A DNA stretch of 64,000 nucleotides, taken from positions 1 through 64,000 of the forward strand of contig JACCGJ010000619.1 of the NCBI GenBank assembly GCA_013407085.1, given 5' to 3'. Within the stretch, counting starts at the first letter, position 1; every line of letters starts with the position of its first letter. Shown one piece after another: positions 55,701 through 64,000 of the stretch. The notes beneath the pieces were generated by a model. It did not search any database. It saw nothing but the letters and a program-made list of their open reading frames with translations, and was not told the origin of the DNA. Source of the DNA: Atriophallophorus winterbourni. Lineage: Eukaryota; Platyhelminthes; Trematoda; Plagiorchiida; Microphallidae. Made by a program: the position numbers and the translations under genes.

Positions 55701-55814
55701 GATGACATTCTCGATCCAAAACTGACTCGAATGCAACTATGTCACGATCTGAGGATGTTGGAGAATAAACGGTTGGATAATCCATGGAAAAAGCATGCCA
55801 ACATGCCGCTCTAA
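49714..55814 (+). CDS. PCCB: Propionyl-CoA carboxylase beta chain, mitochondrial (5 exons, 533 aa)
   Basis: Exons 49714..50060, 52964..53318, 53604..53846, 54503..54916 and 55572..55814 join in phase (2, 0, 0, 0) to 533 residues, close to the 539 of the human protein. The first 25 or so residues are Arg-rich without acidic residues ([20 protein letters not shown]), a mitochondrial targeting peptide. The rest is the carboxyltransferase: [46 protein letters not shown], the oxyanion-type [20 protein letters not shown] in the N-domain, then [58 protein letters not shown] and [18 protein letters not shown] in the C-domain. It transfers the carboxyl group from carboxybiotin on the alpha chain to propionyl-CoA, giving methylmalonyl-CoA. 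In flukes this enzyme set is linked to propionate metabolism, where it can run with methylmalonyl-CoA mutase in reverse during fermentation. No alpha-chain gene is in the window. Introns carry a gypsy remnant and hammerhead repeats. Confidence 0.97.
50412..52219 (-). mobile_element. Ty3/gypsy LTR retrotransposon, internally deleted (LTR remnants plus integrase)
   Basis: Two direct-repeat remnants, 50412-50481 and 52145-52219, both read on the minus strand TGTG(C/T)AACAAC, TTTTACCGG and a later TTGACATCTT, consistent with LTR 5' ends. Between them the minus strand encodes integrase: the zinc-binding C-x2[10 protein letters not shown] near 52070, the catalytic core start ([35 protein letters not shown]) at 52000-51850, a degraded middle, and the C-terminal domain near 51640-51300 ([30 protein letters not shown]). 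Gag, protease, RT and RNase H are absent, so the 5' LTR remnant abuts integrase. Stops and frameshifts are frequent. Confidence 0.75.
51672..52073 (-). pseudogene. Ty3/gypsy integrase core, broken
   Basis: The first catalytic Asp position reads HIHVNLVG (Asn where gypsy integrases have Asp), followed by [19 protein letters not shown]. The frame then degrades before the second catalytic Asp and the Glu can be read. Inactive. Confidence 0.75.
52597..52638 (-). ncRNA. Hammerhead motif (copy B) in PCCB intron 1, antisense
   Basis: On the minus strand: stem I CCCCAC, core CUGACGA (fits CUGANGA), stem II UGGC-AAACA-GCCU with three pairs and a U-U at the core-proximal position, GAAA, CCGGUA, then stem I partner GUGGUG (four pairs, a mismatch, one pair). 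All core boxes fit the consensus, cleavage would follow the A, and the weak spot is the open stem II base. Family flanks (TTTCAAGGCTCACTGAAC upstream, GGATGGGGATGTGAGCA downstream) match copy C. Confidence 0.8.
54292..54330 (+). ncRNA. Possible hammerhead relic (copy F) in PCCB intron 3
   Basis: AUGAUGA followed by GUGU-AAACA-GCAC resembles core box 1 plus stem II of copy A, but the first core base is changed and the GAAA box reads UCAA. No ACCGGU follows. Probably a decayed copy, or chance. Confidence 0.35.
55428..55469 (+). ncRNA. Hammerhead motif (copy C) in PCCB intron 4, sense
   Basis: Stem I CUCCAC, core CUGAUGA, stem II CGGC-AAACA-GCCA (three pairs; C-A at the core-proximal position), GAAA, CCGGUA, stem I partner GUGGUG. 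Predicted cleavage between 55463 and 55464. Relative to copy A, the stem II pair U-A has become G-C on both strands, a compensatory change. It is in sense orientation in the PCCB pre-mRNA and inverted relative to copy B. Confidence 0.8.
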
Positions 55815-55905
55815 CTGGGTTCATTTATGAAACGTTGTACAAGCTATCATAATTGTTTTCCGTTAAAACCTGATTGTGGGCTGTTGTGAGCCTGTATGTT
55901 GATTG

Positions 55906-55911
55906 AATAAA
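55906..55911 (+). terminator. PCCB: PCCB polyadenylation signal
   Basis: AATAAA 92 bases past the PCCB stop codon. Confidence 0.65.
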
Positions 55912-55914
55912 CTT

Positions 55915-56265
55915 CACAGTAATCAAACTTATTTGTTTACACGTACACAATTGAAGATAGTTAACATTGCAATCAAACACTCAAGACATCAACAACATTA
56001 TGAGGCGTCCAAACGCGACAGGTTCTTACCGGCCATTTCGCTATTTCACATCGATGGTCATCCATGCTGCTGAAATCCATCAGGGAAGAACGTTTTTGAT
56101 GCATCATATTTCGATTAGCATTGATATAGTGCATACGTGATTATGAACGGATGTCCAATCCCGCAATACTCCTGTACTGCGTAGCTAACATTGTACTAAA
56201 TAGATTTACTACTGTAACTGCGGTGCATGGAAAACACGTTGGAGTCTGACTGACATTTCCAATTT
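55915..56265. other. No gene seen
   Basis: Downstream flank of PCCB. Nothing identified. Confidence 0.4.
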
Positions 56266-56267
56266 CT

Positions 56268-56372
56268 TATATATGTCATGGTCCAGGACAACCTGACAGT
56301 ATCTTAGTTCACGTGCAGTCTATGACTGTGAGACACTTTGCATGCATCAGGTTTGTGATTTCATATAACCAC
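56268..56372 (-). repeat. GCCTG-family repeat, reverse
   Basis: CAGTCATAGACTG hairpin kept; TGCATCAGG and TGTCAGGTTGTCCTGG present. Left half only. Confidence 0.75.
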
Positions 56373-56631
56373 ACATACGTGATTGTAAATTTGCTGACGG
56401 GATAGATGCAGCGTCTCCACATTTTAGATGCATCTGGCTAATTAGCATTTTTAAGCATGTACCAATCCCCATAATGTGTATAAACATAAGCCTATTGACC
56501 TTCAATCGTAGGACAACTAACGAGGAGAAACATCATTGCTCGGGCAGTATATTACTGCTCACTTGCATGGTTATATGTGCTTGAACTGAACATTGTTCAG
56601 TCCCCGACCCAGCTGTAACTGAGTATATGGT

Positions 56632-56722
56632 ATGGTATGAAAGCACAAGCCTGATACAGGCAAAGTGCCGCACAGTCAGAGACTGCACGTGGGCTAAGAT
56701 ACTGTCAGGTTGCCCAGGCCTG
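56632..56722 (+). repeat. GCCTG-family repeat, left half
   Basis: GCCTG-ATA-CAGGC and CAGTC-AGA-GACTG hairpins are both perfect. It is followed by another copy 16 bases on, in the same orientation; both begin with ATGGTATGAAAGCACAA. Confidence 0.85.
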
Positions 56723-56737
56723 TAACTGAGTGGGTCT

Positions 56738-56985
56738 CTGTCGTATGGTATGAAAGCACAAACCTGCTCCAGGCAAACTGCCGCACAGCTAGAGACCGCA
56801 CGTGGACTATCGGATTGCCCAGGCCTCGACAGATATGAGGAAGAAAAAAGAACAGGAAATGGTAGTGATACTCCAGCCTGTTTCAGCATGCAGCTCACTA
56901 CCTCTGGCCAATCAACGTAGCACGGTGTTAGCCGCACAGCACAAAGTACTGCACGATTGCACATCCATGCATGTCCCTGTCGTAG
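56738..56985 (+). repeat. GCCTG-family repeat, full length (about 248 bp)
   Basis: The best full copy. Its left half is followed by GAAGAAAAAAGAACAGG, then the outer inverted repeat GGTAGTGA ... TCACTACC enclosing CTG-TTT-CAG, then CACGATTGCACATCCATGCA at the end. It defines the family's right boundary. Confidence 0.85.
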
Positions 56986-56999
56986 ATGGGAACAGCTAA

Positions 57000-58225
57000 A
57001 CCCACAGGCGGCAGTCCAGGATACCGGTGAACTTTCCTGTTGATTTGAAAGCTTTCACAGTCCTTGTACATCGGTACGTTTGAGTCATGTTTGGCAGCAT
57101 GAATGACAATACAGGAGTCCAACATCGTCACAAACTGCCTCGATGAAACGTCCAGCAGCTGTGACCCACATTGTGAGTTGAATCACGTAGCACCGTATAA
57201 CAAAAAACTCGAGTCCACGACCTGACCTGTACATCGCAACGACCTCAACTAACCGATACGGATTAATTTGACAATAGAAATCCCGTTGTGATAGCAAAAA
57301 TGACCATTCGAAACGGAAAGATAATCTCTTGGAAAATCAATCTAAAATCGCAAATTAAATAACTTTTGCAAAGTCCAAAAGGCACATCGATCGGAGCCTG
57401 AAATTTTGATACGCCTGCAACAGAAATGAAACATTTCACAATTCATATTCATGTAATCGATGTTCTGAAATGTGGTTTAAACCCGCCTAACCTTGTAAGT
57501 CCTGCACAGGGTCTAGACGTTTTCCGTGCTTGTCACACACACAGTGGACTGATTTTTCGGTTCCGCGTCATCTGAAACGGTTACGTTGGTTCCAGCGAGT
57601 TGATATTCATCACACCGCAGTAGGATATCACAAGGTACCCAACACTGAAACAAACGATAGATGCATTACCAAATTGGGATGGAAAATGAATCTCTCATGT
57701 TGACATCGATTGGGTTGGTTTGAAAGTTAACGTATGCTTACAAAGTAGATAATGGACCAAATATTTGTAGCCTAGCGCTGATCAGTTGGTGTTCACTACG
57801 ATTCACTGCTTAAAATACTTTGTCCTCAAGAAATATGATATACTCAGTAACATTTCAGTGGATGTGACTTTTTGTCAGAGTAATGTGGTTGCTCACATCA
57901 CGCTAACTGTGGAAAATCGGTAAACAAACTAAACAATGGCTCACAATCCTGAACCCTCATAAGGTTTCGAAAGCGTTTACAGCTATTCAGATTCGAGTAT
58001 CCGTTCACCATCGAAAATGCGATCGATTCCTCGTGCATCGCATGTGGTGTTGCATACGAATAAGGCACAGACATGTGCACTAAACCCAGGGCCCATCAGC
58101 CTTGATAAATAGTTGAGAGATCGGAATTCACATTGATGGCTTTTCGTTTACATAACTGATAACAAGGTCTCTTAATAGCCGCAATTTGTATACGAAGGCA
58201 ACAGCATATCGGTACTAGATTGTAC
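57000..58225. other. No gene identified
   Basis: No recognised ORF. At 57877-57905 the minus strand reads GATGTGAGCAACCACATTAC, similar to the 3' flank of hammerhead copies B and C, so a short remnant of that family may lie here. Confidence 0.3.
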
Positions 58226-58322
58226 ACATATGTATGACAACACAAGCCTGATCCGGGCGAAGTCATAGATTCCACATGGGCCCAGATGCTGTCAGGATGC
58301 TGATGGTTAGATAGATGTGAGA
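58226..58322 (+). repeat. GCCTG-family repeat, diverged
   Basis: ATGTATGACAACACAAGCC, GATCCGGGC, CAGATGCTGTCAGGATGC and TAGATAGATGTGAG, in family order. Confidence 0.65.
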
Positions 58323-58334
58323 ACTTAAAACTTA

Positions 58335-58336
<2 letters not shown>

Positions 58337-58391
<55 letters not shown>
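58337..58391. repeat. (AT)n microsatellite
   Basis: About 27 uninterrupted AT units, directly before the MITE. Confidence 0.95.
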
Positions 58392-58399
<8 letters not shown>

Positions 58400-58414
58400 A
58401 TTATATGATATATT

Positions 58415-58570
58415 TATTTTTCGGACTATAAGGCGCACATAAAAACAATAATTTTTAAGAACACTCTGAACATTCACTATTCATACATAAGGCGCACCGG
58501 AATGTAAGGCTCACTGCCGATTTTTCGTAAAAATTATTGTTTTTATGTGCGCCTTATAGTCCGAAAAATA
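58415..58570. mobile_element. Palindromic MITE, 156 bp, with 43-bp perfect terminal inverted repeats
   Basis: Arms 58415-58457 and 58528-58570 are perfect reverse complements. They start TATTTTTCGGACTATAAGGC and contain GCGCACATAAAAAC. The 70-bp centre holds further ATAAGGCGCAC and GTAAGGCTCAC sub-repeats. No coding capacity. The structure is that of a nonautonomous DNA transposon; ends with CGGACTATAAGGCGCAC-like sub-repeats are, as I recall, widespread in animal genomes, but I cannot name the superfamily. Identical arms indicate recent insertion or gene conversion. Confidence 0.85.
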
Positions 58571-58977
58571 CGGTACATAAATGAAGTTAATCAATGAAAT
58601 ATCGATGCTTACAACGATGCCGCCTCTGTCACATCGAAATAGTTTGCCTTTATAATTTTACCAGGTAAATTAAAGAAGTTGCAGAAAGTCGAATTGCATG
58701 CAAACAACGGTTCAGGAACAATATACATGTAAGCGTGCACGTCGGGACAAGCAATAATTGCTTACGGAAGCGCAATCGGCTCTAAGATACTACTGGTGCA
58801 TTTAACCCGACCATTCTGTGTAAAAGCTTAGTTAGTGTAAAGCCTATGACATTTTCGTTTATTAAGAAAAGCAACGTCATGTACCGAGTTAAACAAACGG
58901 ACAAAAATATGAACAAACCATTAGGAATCCGGTTGGAGTACGCATACCATTCATTAACAAATACCACCAGGAAATAC

Positions 58978-59638
58978 CTTTATATTGCCAGAGGGATGGG
59001 CAAGCATATAGTACAACAGCATCATTGCGAGACCGAAGAGGAAAGCGCCGACGACAGCACTCGGAAGTATCCAACGCGGCACATCTTGTATCCACGAGGA
59101 CAAGTCCAACGGACGCGCCCACCATGCCCACATGGATCGAGGAGTGAGCTCGTTGCGAAACATGAACAAGGACCACAAAATGGCAACCAACAGGTTTTCC
59201 AAGCCAATTACAAGGTAACAAGAAATGTACCACAGACGGCTGTGCCCCTCTCGCACATTGACCACATCGAAACAGTAAACCGCGGCGAGAATCAGATCGA
59301 AAAGCAGCTCCGTGACGGATCGTGGATTCGGCGAGCAGAAAGTGGTTCCTCGTGTAATCAGCCAACCCACAGCGATTGCCCAATGCATGCCGATGGCCAC
59401 TCCAAATGTCAGACCTCGCGCGAGAGCGGCCAAGAGAGATAGCGCAAGAATGCGAGACGCAAGCATAGCAGCCTTCCAGCTGAAAAATAATGCGGACCCG
59501 GACCAGTTCAAATTGGACTTTTCCGCACGAGAATTGCGCAACGCGGATTGGTAGTGAGTCAAGGACCAAGCGAGTGACAGCCATGAAGTGAAACAGGATA
59601 CGATTTGTGCAATAACTGAAGCGAAACAAAGTGTACAA
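58978..59638 (-). CDS. XK-related (XKR) membrane protein, one large exon
   Basis: The minus-strand exon is bounded by a good acceptor (pyrimidine-rich tract, attaccag|TTG) and a donor (AAAG|gtattt), leaving about 220 residues. The sequence follows XK-family order: FTSWLSLAWSLTHYQSALRN, then SWKAAMLASRILALSLLAAL, GMHWAIAVGWLI, TTFC, VTELLFDLILAAVYCFDVVN followed by VREG, LVIGLENLLVAILW, and a last helix VVGAFLFGLAMMLLYYML. Five or six hydrophobic helices are visible. Family members sit in the plasma membrane; several (Xkr4/8/9, CED-8) are caspase-activated phospholipid scramblases, others are amino-acid-transporter partners. The N-terminal exon(s) and the C-terminal tail were not found. The ORF runs upstream into a GCCTG repeat, but that part is intronic. 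Which XKR paralogue is unknown. Confidence 0.85.
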
Positions 59639-59697
59639 CTGGTAATACAAACGGATGGAATATTAGAACGAACCAAGACGAGGAGAAAGAACGCAAC

Positions 59698-59935
59698 TGA
59701 TGTATGTATGAATGAAAGAACAAGCTTGATCCAGGCAAAGTGCCGCACAGTCATAGACTGCACGTGGGATAAGATACTTTCAGTTTGCCCAGGCCAAGAA
59801 AGATATAGGAAAAATAGAAGTGGCAGTGAGACTCCAGCGTATTTCACCGTGCAGCTCAATGCCGGTTGCAATTCAATTTAGCGCGGTTAGGAGCACTGCA
59901 CGATTGTACATCCGTGCAGGTTGTACATCCGTGTA
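59698..59935 (+). repeat. GCCTG-family repeat, full length, just upstream of the XKR exon
   Basis: Left half with GCTTG-ATC-CAGGC (one G-U pair) and CAGTC-ATA-GACTG; right half with GTGAGACTCCAGCG and CACGATTGTACATCCGTGCA. Its reverse complement is open and in frame with the XKR exon, which artificially extends that ORF. Confidence 0.8.
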
Positions 59936-59994
59936 GCTGATGTGGCGTAGATTGTGTTTAATTACTACTAGAATATTATCTGTCGAAAAATATA

Positions 59995-60080
59995 TATATG
60001 TATGTATGTATGAAAGCACAAGACTGATCCAGACAAAGTACCGCACAGACAGACTGCAAGTGGGCTAAGATAGTGTCATT
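59995..60080 (+). repeat. GCCTG-family repeat, left half
   Basis: Preceded by ATGT repeats (ATGTATGTATGTATGAAAGC). GACTGATCCAGAC keeps a variant of the first hairpin (G-A-C-T-G / C-A-G-A-C, weakened), and the second hairpin is partly deleted. Confidence 0.7.
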
Positions 60081-60084
60081 TGAA

Positions 60085-60950
60085 CATAGGTTTTTGTGAT
60101 CAAAGTCAATTATCACTCAACGATTTAATTGATGAAATCAGGACTGGGAAATAGAAAGGAATTACCGATCTTTGGTTTTATTTTGTGGAGGAGCCACGTC
60201 TTATTGCGATTTTCACAATCCTAATGGTTAGCACACAACCGATCACGAGTGTTGGAAAAGCGGAGATCGTTCAATGACCATACATTAGTTGCCTGACTTC
60301 AAGAAGAACAGTTTTGGGCCTAAAGCAGCATCGTTCGTAATAGCCAGAAAATTTAATATTCAATTATGACGAAACCCAGGTGGAATCGATGCCTGGACAA
60401 CAGACGCCAAATCGATCGCCATTGATAATGATTTGCGACAGAAAAATTGCTGCAATTTTCATAAGATTATTACTTGTTTCACATTCTGGTCTTCATTATC
60501 AGTCGGCATTGTGGCATAAACTCAGTGCCAGATCAACTAATGTAATTGTTTGGCGAGAAGCTGGTATTTTTAAATGAAAATCGTCTAGTGATATCCGATG
60601 GAATAGGTTTAAGTCTTCAAGTAGACCGGTTTATTTTTTAACATCCATGCTTTTTCTGGCCAAAAATCACTTAGCGGTAAAGAAGGATGGGAATAGATTT
60701 TGACAGACTGCGTTAAAACCGGGCCAAAAATCAGTTTATTTCCTGATTAAATCAAATGCATAATTTGCCGAGAAAGCAAAGAAAAAACAATCTGATTCCT
60801 ACAGGAAAAACCGCGCCAATCCTGTTTGTCTATTTACCGTTATCAGGACTTGGCTTAATCCATCACATGAAGCTAAATCACAAATGACGATTTATCATCG
60901 ATGTTGCAAAATATTGGTATTAGTACGGCGTCTGAATGCCAGGTCACGGA
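60085..60950. other. No gene identified
   Basis: Probably an intron of the XKR gene or intergenic. Nothing recognised. Confidence 0.3.
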
Positions 60951-60953
60951 TAC

Positions 60954-60996
60954 GCATACCCGATGAGTGGCAATAATCACGAAACCGGTCGTGTGC
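60954..60996 (+). ncRNA. Hammerhead motif (copy E), one core substitution
   Basis: Stem I GCAUAC / GUGUGC (six pairs including one G-U), core CCGAUGA (consensus CUGAUGA, U to C), stem II GUGG-CAAUAA-UCAC (four pairs including one G-U), GAAA, CCGGUC. Stem I and the stem II loop differ from copy A but still pair, so this is a diverged copy with structure conserved. The core U-to-C change probably abolishes or reduces cleavage. Confidence 0.75.
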
Positions 60997-60999
60997 CTC

Positions 61000-61545
61000 C
61001 ACCTTGCTTTTCGAAAGTCTGCTTAAAAAATTCTAACGTCAAACAAAAAGGTACAAGCTAAATTAACAGCCTATTCCGAAGGTTTAACTACTGAAAACGG
61101 GCGAGTAACAAGATGTAAATATTTAACATTGAAACTAGATAGTGGCAGGGAGTAACCAACAGTCAGGAACGCTGTCTACACAATTCATAACGATACATTA
61201 TATAATTGTGTTCAAACCGAATAGCATCTTCAATATCTATACATGTTTGAGTTGAAGCATGTCAGTACATCAGCACGAAATAAGTCGCAGGTGTTACATA
61301 GAAAACTCGATCTACTAAATACATAATTCGGGATATTATAATACCAACGTTGCCTATCGCGTTCAACGAACGCGCTCATATTGGGGATTTATATTTAGCT
61401 TCGCGCCGTTTAGCATCGTGTTATGGTAACGCGTATATGGACTTTCCACAACTCCCCACGCATTTACGAAAAACGAAGCGTTATGCGGAGTTTCATCATA
61501 ATGTGTGAACATATAAATTCACTTCCAACAAATGCGATTATGGAT
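61000..61545. other. No gene identified
   Basis: Nothing recognised. Confidence 0.3.
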
Positions 61546-61551
61546 CCTAAG

Positions 61552-61705
61552 GCATGAAAGCACAAGCCTGATACAGGCAAAGTGCCGCACAGTCAGAGAC
61601 TGCACGTGGGCGATATTACTGCCAGGTTGCCCAGACCTAGACAGATATGAGAAATTGAGAATAAAGATGGCAGTGAGACTCCAGCGTGCTTCAGCATGCA
61701 ATGTG
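61552..61705 (+). repeat. GCCTG-family repeat
   Basis: Both mini-hairpins are perfect (GCCTG-ATA-CAGGC, CAGTC-AGA-GACTG). It extends into the right half (GTGAGACTCCAGCG, TTCAGCATGCA), then ends. Confidence 0.85.
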
Positions 61706-61709
61706 GTAC

Positions 61710-62690
61710 AAAAACGTTTTCAAACGAGATATGAACTTAGGAAGCACGGTATAAAGCGTCATCATCAAGAGGAGAAATATCAGAAACTGCTCTACGATGC
61801 TGACCATTGAAAATGTCGCCGGTTAACCGAGTGCTGTCTATTACTGTGGAAGAGATTGTTCCTCCCGAATCGGACTGCTTAGCCAATTGAAACACATGAA
61901 ATTGTTATGTGCCTACAAAATGCATCAAAGGTTGACATCGACCGAAGGAGGACAACAAATGCACTAGAGATCAGTCACAAAATGAATTCAGACGTTTTCT
62001 AATTTTTCACCAACAAGCCAAGACAGCAGTGAAACATAATCGCGCCAATTTTTCATTCTTGACGACATTTGTGATTCGTACCAAAATAGAACAGCCTATT
62101 TTCAGAAAACGACATTCACTCGTTGGTTAAGCAGAAGGGAGACGTTATTTAAATAGTTGACATGATGGCACAGAATGAGGTCAATCGTTGGAGTACAAAT
62201 GCGTAGGACAAAAAATTTGAATGATAATGAAACATCTCAGACAATAGCTTTAAGCATAATCGATATTAGTTAGTCGAAATACGCGCTATGCGTTTCACAG
62301 GTTTTCTATTATTCACCCAACTAAGAATTAGTGGCAGAGCAACAAATCTCCGACCAAACAAAACTTGCGTTGTCATACCAACCGCGTGGTTGAAAATTTT
62401 AGGCAACACTAAATCAGAAACAAATAAGACCTTTCCGTAAGCATCGCAAGACCACTGCTCACGATTGCGCCAATTTCGAAAGCTTAGAAGAATTAACAGC
62501 CAGACAGATGTGTATTTCGCTTCTACATAACCGCACACATTAAAAAGAGGGGGACGTTTTTTTCTTTATCAGAAAGCTAAGGCCTATGAGTTGGAGTGGA
62601 TTAGCCTATAGAGGTACACGTGAGATGAATTCAACCACTGTGTAGTCAACATCACCATGGTCAGTATTACATCGGTAACAAGTATCGAAT
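61710..62690. other. No gene identified
   Basis: The minus-strand ORF at 62538-62266 (90 codons, partly hydrophobic) has no recognised domain. Nothing else stands out. Confidence 0.3.
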
Positions 62691-62693
62691 GTA

Positions 62694-62983
62694 TCATCAT
62701 CATCATCATAGACAGCATTACACCGGTAGCACGTACCGAATGCTTAACTGCCACACAACCATGAAAAAGTAAAATCCTAAAAGATGGGGAAGGGTGGGAC
62801 TTAAATACCTACGGATTTGATAGAAGAGTAAGCACAAACATACTGGGAACATGCATTTAAACAAGTTTCGTGAACGAGTAGAGCGAAACAGCATGGCAGC
62901 TTCCTTGCGGTTTTCACTGTCATGCATCATAAAAAGCTTTTCTCGTCACTTCACTTGACAACATGTAAGGTTAAGCAAACACC
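62694..62983 (-). mobile_element. 5'-truncated RTE LINE (3' end only)
   Basis: The reverse complement matches about 46160-46480 of the RTE copy: GTTTGCTTAACCTT, GATGCATGACAGTGAAA, TTTTAGGATTTTACTTTTTC and GTGCTACCGGTGTAATGCTG. It ends in a (GAT)n tract. A block of about 20 bases present at 46.3 kb is absent. It contains no coding sequence beyond the last ORF residues. Confidence 0.85.
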
Positions 62984-62989
62984 GTTCTT

Positions 62990-63360
62990 TGTATTAGTTC
63001 CGACTACTGTCAGTGTCGATTGTACACCTTATTATGGCGGGGATACAAGGCTGAGCACATATTCCCAAATGAGTGTAAACGCGGCTAGGATCGACAGTTG
63101 AACCTCCTGCATTGAGGTAGTTAACATTCAGACAACCTAGACTAACAACTATTTAGTTGAAACGATAACCGCTACTAAATCATACAAATGTATCAATATA
63201 CCGAGTGATTCGAAAATAAAACGACCAAATATGCCAACGTAGCAAGAGGTTTGTTGATAATGATCAACTTTTCAGATAAAAACAACCACTGCATGCTCTC
63301 GACACAATGTGCAATATTTCTGTACTGTAGATATAACACCGCGCGAAATTGATTTATTTC
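62990..63360. other. No gene identified
   Basis: Nothing recognised. Confidence 0.3.
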
Positions 63361-63365
63361 CAGCA

Positions 63366-63530
63366 CTGAGCTGCATACGGAAACACGCTGGAGTTACACA
63401 GCATTTTATATTTTCATTTCTAATATCAGTCTAAGCCTGTACAAGCTGACATTATTCTTACCAACGTGCAGTCTATGACTGTGCGGCACTTTGCCTGTAT
63501 CAGGTTTGTCATTTCATACATACACACATA
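63366..63530 (-). repeat. GCCTG-family repeat, reverse
   Basis: CAGTC-ATA-GACTG hairpin and CTGATACAGGC kept on the minus strand; GTAACTCCAGCGTGTTTCC marks part of the right half. Confidence 0.75.
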
Positions 63531-63534
63531 CATG

Positions 63535-64000
63535 TTGGGTACTGTAATTTGGGTTTAGTGAATGACAGGTTGTCTTTAAAACCGTTAGGAAACGTTTTTT
63601 CACTGAAATCTCATGTCAATGACATCGGGATTTGAGGGATCGCAACACAAGAATTTGAACGCGAGATTCTCGTTAAATCTACGTCCACTTATTTCATTTA
63701 TCTACACGTAGCCTCGTTGAGACAAGGCAGTTTTTGAACAAATGGGGGCAGAATAATCTCGAAGACACAACGCGAATAACATTATCTTATTTTGTGCTTT
63801 TTTACTTGATCACAAGTAAACAATACCGTGAAGCTGAACTTTCTAAAACATGAGAATAAGTTTTCCAGCTATTAAGTCGTTCGTCTACTTTGTTTCAATC
63901 CACTTATAACAGGAATATATCCCGATGATGGTCAAACGTTTGCAGCAGAAGTAAATCCGTTTCGCGGCTCAATATTGGTACGCGAGTAAACACCTAACAC
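63535..64000. other. No gene identified
   Basis: Nothing recognised up to the window edge. Confidence 0.3.

Noticed and set aside
58846..59442. 198-codon plus-strand ORF
   Set aside because: It is antisense to the XK-related exon, whose helices and family motifs are on the minus strand.
59640..59871. N-terminal extension of the XKR ORF upstream of 59638
   Set aside because: Those residues come from a GCCTG-family repeat and from sequence before a good splice acceptor.
1..64000. tRNA, rRNA, CRISPR, bacterial-type operons
   Set aside because: No cloverleaf with a B-box-like GGTTCRANTCC, no rRNA similarity and no regularly spaced array; gene structure is eukaryotic throughout.

Overview
This is eukaryotic, AT-rich, intron-containing DNA. 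The repeat mix (CR1-like and RTE LINEs, a Ty3/gypsy remnant, hammerhead-ribozyme repeats) with a single-domain secreted Kunitz inhibitor fits a flatworm, most likely a digenean trematode (fluke). That placement is inference; no ribosomal or mitochondrial marker is present.

Four host genes can be supported. (1) A two-exon secreted Kunitz-type protease inhibitor on the minus strand (478-1238, 86 aa). (2) A four-exon STAR/KH RNA-binding protein of the Sam68/KHDRBS type on the minus strand (21934-22987, 305 aa). (3) A five-exon mitochondrial propionyl-CoA carboxylase beta subunit on the plus strand (49714-55814, 533 aa). (4) One long membrane-protein exon of an XK-related family member on the minus strand (58978-59638). 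For the first three the exon phases join exactly and the encoded families are unmistakable.

Most of the rest is retroelement debris. From 1 to 12.5 kb there are at least four minus-strand CR1-like copies and one plus-strand copy. From 25.5 to 43.8 kb there are at least seven more CR1-like copies or fragments in both orientations. One carries an 824-codon uninterrupted endonuclease/RT frame (29806-32280) and one a nearly intact RT (41.8-43.4 kb). RTE fragments lie at 13.9-14.8, 23.5-23.9, 45.3-46.5 and 62.7-63.0 kb. A deleted Ty3/gypsy element sits antisense in PCCB intron 1. About 17 copies of a structured, roughly 100-250 bp interspersed repeat are scattered from 14 to 64 kb.

The most interesting signals are RNA-level structures. 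A family of hammerhead ribozymes has one textbook copy inside a head-to-head inverted pair at 13.4-13.8 kb, other copies in two PCCB introns, and compensatory changes in stems I and II. A hairpin with covarying stems lies just before the ORF1 stop / ORF2 start in three CR1-like copies, two of which have overlapping ATGA stop/start codons. A hairpin with one bulged A recurs at the 3' ends of three LINE copies. A 156-bp palindromic MITE with 43-bp perfect arms lies next to an (AT)n tract.
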